A stretch of DNA of 64,000 bases from Arthrobacter sp. Hiyo4 (GTDB lineage: Bacteria; Actinomycetota; Actinomycetes; Actinomycetales; Micrococcaceae). This document shows, in pieces, positions 39,559 through 47,005 of the stretch (the stretch's first letter is position 1; every line of letters starts with the position of its first letter). The stretch lies in assembly GCA_002370555.1 (NCBI GenBank), contig AP014718.1, positions 3,162,001-3,226,000 of the forward strand, written 5' to 3'. The translations under genes were made by a program, and so were the position numbers. The notes beneath the pieces are model-generated. The model had not been told where the DNA came from and searched no databases. It worked only from the letters and a program-made list of their open reading frames with translations.

Positions 39559-39917
39559 GTGAGTATTCCTGCTGAAACCGTCGCGATCGCCAAAACGACT
39601 GTGCTGTTCGTCCTGGCCGCTGCTGCCGAGATTGGCGGCGCGTGGCTCGTGTGGCAGTCAGTCCGTGAGGGCAAGGACTGGTGGTGGGCAGGGCTGGGCG
39701 TGATTGCCCTGGGCCTCTACGGTTTTGTGGCCACCCTGCAGCCTGATGCCCATTTTGGCCGGATCCTTGCCGCCTACGGCGGCGTGTTTGTGGCTGGTTC
39801 GCTGGCGTGGGGAATGATCTTCGACGGTTTCCGCCCGGACCGGTGGGACATCGCCGGCTCCGTCATCTGCCTGGTGGGGTGGCGGTGATCATGTTTGCCC
39901 CGCGAAACGCGGGCTGA
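39559..39917 (+). CDS. YnfA/UPF0060 family membrane protein
   Basis: About 119 residues with four helices: [54 protein letters not shown] and a last one in [16 protein letters not shown]0060 proteins are small multidrug-transporter-like. The frame breaks near 39883 (GGGG, one added G) and then ends PRNAG at 39915-39917. The GTG at 39559 gives VSIPAETVA. Confidence 0.82.
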
Positions 39918-40001
39918 CTCTGGGGACGTGAGAGCGTTCGCAAACGCCCAGCGGAGGTAGCCCGTACCCGCGGTTGGGAGCACAATTGATCCATCCTTTG
40001 G

Positions 40002-40912
40002 ATGTGGATGGTGATCAGCGATGGCCACAATAGTTGTGGTGGGTCCGCCCTTTTTCTGCTCCTTGGCCTGCTGGTGGTGGTGCTGTGGGGAGGCCGCAGC
40101 ATCCGTGAGCCATCCGCCTCACCACCCCACCCCTCCACGGGCACCGGCGGGCAAGAGTTCCGGACTGACGTGAAACTGAGAGCGCTGCGCCGGTTCTTCT
40201 GGTGGGCCAACGTCGTGTCCTTTTCCGCACTGGTCTCGGGGTTGCTTGCCGCCTGGCCCGGCGGGCGGCTGGTCATGCGCATTTTGGCGGACACATCCCC
40301 CGCTTCCGCACAGGGCCGGCTAACGGAGGCGCAGGCATTCGTGGGAATTCCCAGCGTTGGGGGGACTATGGCCCTGCTGTTCTTCGGTGGCCTGCCGGCC
40401 GGCTTCCTTGCCGCGATCCTGTTCCCCCTCGTGCGCCGCTGGCTTCCACGCGGACGTCTCGCCGGACCGCTGTTCGGTTTGCTCCTCCTCGTGTGGGTAG
40501 GGTCCTTGATGGATCCCCTGCGCGCGGACAACATCGATTTCAACATCGTTGGACCCGGCTGGCTGTCGGTGGCACTGTATGCCGGACTTGCCCTCCTTCA
40601 CGGCGCCGTCGTCGCTGCCGCGGCGGGTTGGTGGAGTGAGCGCCTTCCGCTGTGGGGCCCCGAAGCGGCTAAATTCTATATTCCGTTGCTCGCTGGTGCC
40701 ATCTTGTTTCCACCGTTCGCAGTCCTCGTCGTCATTGGGACCCTCCTCTTGTTCCTCTGGCTGAGCGTCGTTCCGGTTTCCTGGCTGAGATCCGAGCGGC
40801 CCGCCGGACAGTGCCGGCTTGGGTGGGTGTCGGGGCGATAGTGCTGATCAGTGCCGCCGCGCTTCCTGTTTTCATCAGCGCCGTGGTTTCCATCTCGTCC
40901 GGGACCGGCTGA
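40002..40912 (+). CDS. Hypothetical multi-pass membrane protein
   Basis: About 303 residues. Seven or so hydrophobic stretches, for example LFLLLGLLVVVLWGG, TMALLFFGGLPAGFLAAILF, LAGPLFGLLLLVWVGSLM and FPPFAVLVVIGTLLLFLWL. A repair near 40812 adds a last helix IVLISAAALPVFISAVVSI and a stop at 40910-40912. No family recognised. It lies upstream of two small DUF202-type genes. Confidence 0.68.
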
Positions 40913-40933
40913 CGCCAACGGCTACGCTGGCCC

Positions 40934-41061
40934 GTGCCCAGCAACCAGACGCCGCCCAACGACCCCGTGCCGCCGTCGCGCTGCCGCTCATTGTTCCGCT
41001 GCTGGCCGGCGCAGGGGCACTGGCTGCCGCCGTCGTCCTGGTCTTTATCCTCTGGCGTTAG
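40934..41061 (+). pseudogene. Possible DUF202/YidH-type remnant
   Basis: One frame ends with a single helix, ALPLIVPLLAGAGALAAAVV and LVFILWR, which could be the last helix of a YidH-like protein. The rest of the expected 110 residues is absent. It might also be a real small membrane protein; this cannot be decided here. Confidence 0.35.
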
Positions 41062-41065
41062 CCCG

Positions 41066-41406
41066 GTGGTCCGCACTAGGCTTCCGGACCCCGGACCGCC
41101 CGGGGATCCAGGGCTCCAGCCCGAGCGGACCACGCTGGCGTGGGGCCGGACCATGATGGCGCTGGTGACGGTCAGCGCCATCTTCCTGCGCTGGCTGCCC
41201 CACCACGGCTTCCCCATCCTGCTGCTTTTCGCCGTATCCGCGGCCGCAGCGGCGGTCATCTACCTGACTCAGCGCCGGCGGTACGGCGCCAGCGCGCGGG
41301 GAATTTCGCGCGAAAGGGTCGACGCCGATACGTCCGCGGTGCTCTGGACCGCCTTTCGGGTGTCGCGCTGGGCGCACTCGGCATCGGCGTGGTGCTGGCC
41401 GGCTGA
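41066..41406 (+). CDS. DUF202-family membrane protein
   Basis: About 114 residues. PERTTLAWGRTMMALVTVSA is the classic DUF202 start, followed by helices IFLRWLPHHGFPILLLFAVS and, after a break near 41360, VALGALGIGVVLAG. It starts at a GTG five bases after the preceding stop, so it is probably cotranscribed. Function unknown. Confidence 0.72.
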
Positions 41407-41421
41407 TTCAGCCGCGCTACG

Positions 41422-41820
41422 TCAGAACATCGGCAGCAGGAAGCCCGCGATGAGCGCCACGGCACCGATCCCGGTGAGCACCCGGCCAAGCACGACGGCG
41501 GTCCGCCCCGCCGGTTCGGGCGCTGCGGTCTGCCACTGCGTGGGCCGCTTGGGGTGGTAGTAGATCGGCAGTGTATCGCCCACTGCCAGGTCTTTGATGT
41601 CGTGGGGTGACATCGGGGCGTGGTGGACCTGGAACTTGCGGTCAAACCAGCGGAAGCCCGTTCCGGTAGCGTCCGCGTAGACCACAGCTTCCGCAACGTT
41701 CCAGGGGTGCACAAACCGCCGAAGGATGCCCGAATAGAACAGCAGGGCAAGCCCCGGCGGAAGGCACAGCCAGGTCATCATTTCCAGGATGGGACCTGCC
41801 ATTTCAAGCGCAGTGGGCAT
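41422..41820 (-). CDS. DUF3592-type membrane protein
   Basis: 132 residues, intact. Two helices (MMTWLCLPPGLALLFYSGIL and LTGIGAVALIAGFLLPMF) flank a soluble part with VGDTLPIYYHPKRPTQWQ, the usual DUF3592 pattern. Function unknown. It is convergent with the DUF202 gene. Confidence 0.72.
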   Translation of the reverse strand: MPTALEMAGPILEMMTWLCLPPGLALLFYSGILRRFVHPWNVAEAVVYADATGTGFRWFDRKFQVHHAPMSPHDIKDLAVGDTLPIYYHPKRPTQWQTAAPEPAGRTAVVLGRVLTGIGAVALIAGFLLPMF

Positions 41821-41872
41821 AGCAATGATGCTACCGGGAGTTGCGACCGCCAGGGTGCCCCGCCCGGCGGAT

Positions 41873-42556
41873 TCAGCCGATGGGCTCGGCCATCTGCTCC
41901 ACCACGTATTGGGCATCCACGGTGGATCCTGTCACGGGGTCTGTCATCTCCACTTTCCAGCTGCGGGCGAACTGGTTCACCCCACTGGTCATCGCCACCG
42001 TGCCGGAAATGAGGACCGTCCCCGGCTCATTCAGGCCGCGCTCGGTCAGCACCTCCAGCCAGTAGTCCGGGGTCAGCAGGGCTTCCAGCGAGCTGTCCTG
42101 GATCAGCGTGTCCGGAGTGTCCCCTCCCCACCCAGCCCTTCAGCGCGATCTGGTCGAGGTGGTCCCGCACGTCGTCCAGCCGCCACGCCTTGCGGCCCAG
42201 GACGTCCGGGCTGGCGTTCTTGCTCCAGGCCACCCCATGGACCTCAAGCTCGCGGTCCGTGTGGTCGCACGCGACCGTCAGCAGCACGCCGTCGTCCGTG
42301 ATCACCAGCGCCCATTCGGCTTCCCCGGAGGTCCGGGCATGCTGCACGCGGACTTCGGAAACCTGCTGCGCCAGGTACGGCGAGACCGGGTAGAGCGCCG
42401 GGGTGGTGGCGGGCCCGGGACGCCCAGTTCTGCCAGCTCGGCAATGTGGGCCTGCACTTCCTCCTGCTCCCGCCCTGAATAACCGGCGTTCAGGAGGTGC
42501 TTGACCTGGACTGTGCGGGTGCTGCCGTCGGGAAGTTCGAAGCTCAGAGTCGTCAT
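41873..42556 (-). CDS. DUF2848 family protein
   Basis: About 228 residues after repair. It starts MTTLSFELPDGSTRTVQVKH, then VKHLLNAGYSGREQEEVQAH. Later parts are PALYPVSPYLAQQVSEVRV and, after a break, PGTVLISGTVAMTSGVNQF. The family looks like fumarylacetoacetate-hydrolase-fold proteins and is often found beside amidases and transporters. It is divergent from the transporter remnant at 42707 with a TGTATACA operator between. Confidence 0.78.
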
Positions 42557-42641
42557 GTTCTGTCCATCCTTTGCGTGTCCTGCTGGAGAAATTTACAAAC
42601 TGGAAACCGGAAACGGTGGCCAATGTACATCCAGTATGCGT

Positions 42642-42653
42642 AATGTATACATT
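42642..42653. promoter_or_regulatory. GntR operator candidate (AATGTATACATT)
   Basis: A perfect 12-bp palindrome between the divergent DUF2848 and transporter genes. The core TGTATACA recurs at 43644-43651, beside the GntR gene. Confidence 0.65.
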
Positions 42654-42706
42654 TAACGCCAGCGTGACAGGCGTCACCCGCAAACATCTCGTGGAGGACA
42701 ACACCT

Positions 42707-42934
42707 ATGGCTAACGTCCTAGTTCCGGCTTCCGGCGCAGCGCCGCGTCCGGACAAGCCGCAGTTCGGCACCTGGATTCCGGTGGCCATCTACGTGGCCG
42801 TCGCTGCAGGCGTCACCGCCGTGGGCCTGGCCCTGGGCCGCGATTCCAACACCGTGGAGGACGAGGACTACCGCCTGCTGCTGGAAGGATCCGCACTGGA
42901 GCGCCAGGAATCCGCCCACGGTAAAGGCCACTGA
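42707..42934 (+). pseudogene. MHS-type transporter with a large internal deletion
   Basis: 75 codons join a start like that of MHS sugar/acid transporters (MANVLVPASGAAPRPDKPQ) to a clear MHS C-terminus (FGTWIPVAIYVAVAAGVTAV and SNTVEDEDYRLLLEGSALE). The roughly 360-380 residues between are missing, yet the frame is kept. This is a large in-frame deletion or an assembly collapse. An intact copy would import the substrate of the nearby nitrilase/DUF2848 enzymes. Confidence 0.6.
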
Positions 42935-42980
42935 CGAAGCCAGCTGACCCAACTATCGAATCCAACCAATAGGGCGGCGC

Positions 42981-43637
42981 TTAGGTGCGCAGCAGGATAT
43001 CCCGGGTGATAGCCAAGTGATGGTCGATGGCCTCCTGCGCCTTCGCGGCGTCGCCGGACACCAGGGCATCGAGGATGTCCTGGTGTTCGGCGCACACCTG
43101 TCCGCGCCGGTCTCTGGTGCGGAACAATGCCGAGACGCCCACCAGGATCTGCCGGACATGGAGCTTGCTGTACGTTCGGGAGATGAGCTCATTGCCGGTG
43201 GCGTCGATCAGAAGCTGATGGAAGAGGGTGTCCAGCCGGATGAACTCCTGCGCAGCCTCCGCATTCAGCTGCTCGGGAAGCTGGGCCTGCTGGTCCAGTG
43301 TGTCCTGCATCGTTTTCGCAGGAACGCGGTTCTGTTCGATTACCAGGCGGGCGGCATGGCTTTCCAGCACACCCCGGAGTTCCATCAGTTCCGATATTTC
43401 ACGGCCAGTCACGGGCGGAACATAGGCTCCGCGCTGCGGAATCAGTTCCACCAGGCCGTCGGAGACGAGCAGCAGGAGGGCCTCCCGGACCGGAGTTCGC
43501 GAGACGCCGATCTCGGCGGCCAGCTCCTGCTCATTCAGGAACTTCCCCTGCACCTTCGGGTCAACCAGGATGTTTTCGCGCAGGTACGCGTACGCTTTCT
43601 CGCGGCCGGACGCCGCCGTCCCCGAACTTTTTCGCAT
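42981..43637 (-). CDS. GntR-family regulator (FCD/VanR type)
   Basis: 218 residues, intact. Winged HTH: FLNEQELAAEIGVSRTPVRE and ALLLLVSDGLVELIPQRGAY. The FCD domain follows with LMELRGVLESHAARL, FIRLDTLFHQLLIDATGNEL and EHQDILDALVSGDAAKAQEA, including the Asp/His metal-binding pattern. It probably binds a small carboxylic acid. It is divergent from a nitrilase gene; palindromes TGTATACA lie on both sides of this locus. Confidence 0.9.
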   Translation of the reverse strand: MRKSSGTAASGREKAYAYLRENILVDPKVQGKFLNEQELAAEIGVSRTPVREALLLLVSDGLVELIPQRGAYVPPVTGREISELMELRGVLESHAARLVIEQNRVPAKTMQDTLDQQAQLPEQLNAEAAQEFIRLDTLFHQLLIDATGNELISRTYSKLHVRQILVGVSALFRTRDRRGQVCAEHQDILDALVSGDAAKAQEAIDHHLAITRDILLRT

Positions 43638-43643
43638 ACATTA

Positions 43644-43651
43644 TGTATACA
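43644..43651. promoter_or_regulatory. GntR operator candidate between GntR and nitrilase genes
   Basis: TGTATACA, flanked as TATGTATACAAC, lies six bases upstream of the GntR start codon and 18 bases upstream of the nitrilase start. The same core is in the palindrome at 42642. Confidence 0.65.
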
Positions 43652-43669
43652 ACAGACTGGAGCAATTTC

Positions 43670-44462
43670 ATGCGTTTAGCAGTGGCCCAAATCATCACCG
43701 GAGCCGATCTGGCCGCCAACCTGGAGCTCATCCGAGACTACGCCACGCGGCCAAAGCCGCCGGAGCGGAGCTCGTGGTGTTCCCGGAAGCCGCCATGCGC
43801 GCCTTCGGCAACAGCCTGAAGGACATTGCCGAGCCGCTGGACGGGCCGTGGGCCGCCGCCGTCCGCAGCATTGCCCAAGGGCTGGACATCACCGTCGTCG
43901 CGGGCATGTTCACCCCGGGCGACGGCGGCCGCGTGCGGAACACCCTGCTGGTCACCGGCCCCGGCATCGAGACCTCCTACGACAAGATCCACCTCTTTGA
44001 TGCCTTCGGATTCGCCGAGTCCCATACCGTGGCCGCCGGAACAGCCCCGTGACCTTCGAGGTGAACGGCACCACCTTCGGCCTGGCCACCTGCTACGACG
44101 TGCGCTTCCCTGCACTGTTTACGGCCAATGCCAAAGCCGGCGCCCAGGTCAACATCGTCTGCGCCTCGTGGGGCGCCGGCGAGGGCAAGGCAGATCAGTG
44201 GGACCTTCTGGTCCGGGCCCGCGCGCTGGACAGCACCACCTTCGTGGTGGCCTGCGGACAGGGCGATCCGGCAAGCGTCGGCATCGCCTCCGCCGGCAAG
44301 GCTCCCACCGGCGTTGGCCACAGCGCCGTCATCTCTCCCCTGGGTGCTGCCCTGGTGGCCCTCGGCGGCGAACCGGAACTCGCCGTCGTCGACATTGACC
44401 CGGCCGTCATTGCCGAGGTCCGCCGCCAACTGCCCGTCCTGGCCAACGCCCGGACCTTCTGA
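43670..44462 (+). CDS. Carbon-nitrogen hydrolase (nitrilase superfamily)
   Basis: About 265 residues after repair. The Glu-Lys-Cys triad is visible: Glu in LVVFPEAAMRAFG, Lys in YDKIHLFDAFGF and Cys in GLATCYDVRFPALF. MRLAVAQIITGADLAANLEL is the usual start. Breaks lie near 43755 and 44045. Probably an omega-amidase or other amidase; the substrate is unknown. It is under the GntR regulator transcribed divergently. Confidence 0.88.
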
Positions 44463-44541
44463 CCTCGCCGAGCGGCCCTTCCAGCGGGGCCGCCGCGGTG
44501 AGCCGCCGTTCACTTTCAGGAAACGTTGCCTTTTCAGCGCC

Positions 44542-44586
44542 CGACGGCGGCTTCTCACCACGGGCGCGGACCGGCGCCCGCCGTCG
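44542..44586 (+). terminator. Hairpin downstream of the nitrilase gene
   Basis: Outer arms CGACGGCGG (44542-44550) and CCGCCGTCG (44578-44586) with an inner GC-rich pairing CGGGCGC/GCGCCCG. It belongs to the hairpin family with a GACGGCGG core. No T-run. Confidence 0.55.
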
Positions 44587-44637
44587 CTGGCATCGGAGTC
44601 TCGGGGCTTCCCGTCCCGGCGCCGTTCAAGAGGTCCC

Positions 44638-44707
44638 GTTTACATGCCGGAAACATCACCGTCATGCGATCTTCACGTAAGCCGCCGGGCCGTAACGTAT
44701 CGGCAAC
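44638..44707 (+). promoter_or_regulatory. GlnR-like boxes upstream of amtB
   Basis: GTTTAC-N6-GAAAC-N6-GTCAT-N6-TTCAC starts at 44638; the first two units match the a-site/b-site spacing known for GlnR boxes in Streptomyces. A second partial box GTAAC-N6-GCAAC is at 44692-44707. They lie 110-180 bases before the amtB start. This points to nitrogen control. Confidence 0.6.
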
Positions 44708-44814
44708 TTAGCGAAGCACAAACGGAAACACGCGGCGACAAATATTGATCGGGGGATTGCGCGGGCCAGGTAGGAAAGGTCCCCGTATTCAGGATCAATG
44801 GAAGGGACCCACCG

Positions 44815-46114
44815 GTGGAGATCACTGCGCAACACGTCTGGATGATGATCGCGGCGGCAATGGTACTGCTTATGACACCCGGGCTTGGTCTCTTCTACGG
44901 CGGCATGACGCGCGCCAAGGCAGCACTGAACATGATCATGATGAGCTTCATCTCCGCCGGCATCGTGGGAGTTGTGTGGGTCCTGTGGGGATACTCGATG
45001 ACCACCGGCGAGGGAATCCTGGGGATTTTCGGCAACCCGTTCGCGAACTTCGGGCTGCAGAACCTCATGGGCTCCCCTGACCTCATCAAGGCAGGCTTCA
45101 GCGCCACCTTCGCCATCATCACCGTGGCCCTGATCAGCGGGGCCATCGCGGACCGCGCCAAGTTCAGCGCCTGGGCGGTATTCGTGCCGCTGTGGGTCAC
45201 GCTGGTTTATTGCCCCTTGGCCTACATGATCTGGGGCGGCGGGCTTATGAGCGCCGGCGGCGCCATCACCGAGGCCTTCGGCCAGGTCATCGACTTCGCC
45301 GGCGGCGCAGTGGTGGAAATCAGCTCCGGCACCGCCGCCCTGGTCCTTGCCCTGATCGTGGGCCAGCGGCACGGCTTCGCCAAGGACCCCAACCACCGCC
45401 CGCACAATGTCCCCTTCATCATGCTCGGCGCGGCCATCCTTTGGTTCGGCTGGTTCGGGTTCAATGGCGGCGCCGCCACCACCGCGGAGCAGGCAGGCCT
45501 GATCTGGATCAACACCCTGGTCACCCCGGCAGCGGCCATGCTCAGCTGGCTGGTCGTCGAAAAGATCCGGCACGGTCACCCCACCTCCCTCGGTGCAGCC
45601 TCCGGTGTTGTTGCCGGCCTGGTGGCCATCACACCGTCCTGCGCCAACATCAGCCCGGTGGCCGCCATCGGCCTGGGCCTGGTGGCCGGGCAGCCTGCTG
45701 CTGGTTTGTGGACCTGAAATACCGCTTCGGCCTGGATGACTCCCTCGACGTGGTGGGAGTCCATCTGGGCGCCGGGCTCATCGGAACACTCGCCCTGGGC
45801 TTCGTCGCCCTCCCCGTGGACGGCCACGGCGGGGCCTCTTTTACGGCGGCGGTCTCCAGCAACTGACGGCGCAGGCCGTGGCGGTATTGGTCACCGTAGT
45901 TCTCTCCGGCGGTGTGACCCTGGTGATCGGCCGGGCCATCAACAGGACCATCGGGTTCCGGGTGAGCCACGAGGCCGAGATGGCGGGGGTGGATCTCTCC
46001 GAGCATGCCGAGACCGCCTACGCCTTCGGCGGGCTGGGTAGCCACTTCAACCCGCTGGGCCGCGGCGTCACCGCATCTGCTGCCGCTCCCGCAAAGGAAG
46101 ACACGTTCGCCTGA
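44815..46114 (+). CDS. amtB: Ammonium transporter
   Basis: 433 residues after two repairs. Eleven helices are expected; motifs include GLGLFYGGMTRAKAALNMIM, WFGWFGFNGGAA, and twin-His sites in VVGVHLGAGLIGTLALGF and a later His near SHFNPLG. The frame breaks near 45690 (GGG, one added G, giving AACCWFVDLKY) and near 45833. The GTG start at 44815 is preceded by a GGAAGGGA. GlnR-like boxes upstream suggest induction under nitrogen limitation. No glnB is adjacent in this window. Confidence 0.93.
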
Positions 46115-46135
46115 GGCCACAGGGGTCAAAAGCGC

Positions 46136-46776
46136 TCAGTCCGCCAGGATCCGGTAGAGCGCGCGGCGGGTTTCGTCGAGCTTTTCCACCGCAGCATTGC
46201 GCTGTTCGTCCGTAGCGGCCGTGCGGAACTGATGAATGACCCCCATCAGCTTGCCCACACTCTGGTGCAAGGCGGGTCCGGATCCTTCGGCATCGCTGTT
46301 CCACGCGTTCTCCAGTTCCTCCGCATGCTCGGCCACGTAGGCTTTGCCGGCGTCGGTGAGGGTGAAATCGGTCCGCCGGCCCTCACTGAGGGGAGCAATG
46401 AGGTCCTCGTCCACCAGCTGCTGGAGTGTGGGGTAGATCGACCCTGGGCTGGGCCGCCATGCGCCGGATGTTTTCTCCGCGATGGTCTTGATCAGGCCAT
46501 AACCGTTGGACGGGGCCTCGGCCAGCAGTGACAGGATGGCCCACCGGACATCCCCCTGCTTGCCCGCCGGGGACCGGGCCCAAAGCCGGGACCGAACCCT
46601 CCACCAGGTCCAAAACCGGGACCAAATCCGCCCCGTGGGCCAAAGCCCGGGCCAAACCCTCCCCCGCGGTGCCCGTGCGGTCCACGGCGGCCCCTGCCGC
46701 GCTCAAACCGTCCCCGCCCAAACTGTCCCCGCCCGAACAGCGGTTCCAAAAACTTGTCGTCGTGAATGCCTTTCAT
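46136..46776 (-). CDS. PadR-family regulator with glycine-rich repeats
   Basis: About 213 residues after repair near 46460. The N-terminal 60 residues are low-complexity: basic RGRFERGRGRRGPHGHRG, then GFGPGFGP three times. The PadR winged HTH follows (SLLAEAPSNGYGLIKTIAEK, GAWRPSPGSIYPTLQQLVDE, GRRTDFTLTDAGKAYV) and a helical dimer domain. The start at 46776 (MKGIHDDKF) has GAAGGGA upstream; a TTG 22 codons further back is the alternative. It converges on amtB. Confidence 0.85.
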
Positions 46777-46860
46777 GGTGGCATCGTCCCTTCTCTGGCT
46801 TTTTGAATGCTTCTTGGCCTTTGTTGAATGGTTATCGGTCAACTACTCACCGACAATTAA

Positions 46861-46870
46861 CGATATATCG
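46861..46870. promoter_or_regulatory. Palindrome CGATATATCG upstream of the PadR gene
   Basis: A perfect 10-bp palindrome, AT-rich in a GC-rich genome, with further ATCGGT copies on each side (46829 and 46866). It is a likely PadR autoregulatory site. Confidence 0.5.
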
Positions 46871-47005
46871 GTATGTATCGCGCGGAAAGGCCCGGAGCGG
46901 ACTTAGGGACGGAAAGTACCGGCTTGGCATCGGTTCGTCCAGCATCTGGATGCTGCAGGTGCAGCGGCGTATCCTGTTCACACGTCGCGAGCTTGGGGCT
47001 GAACA

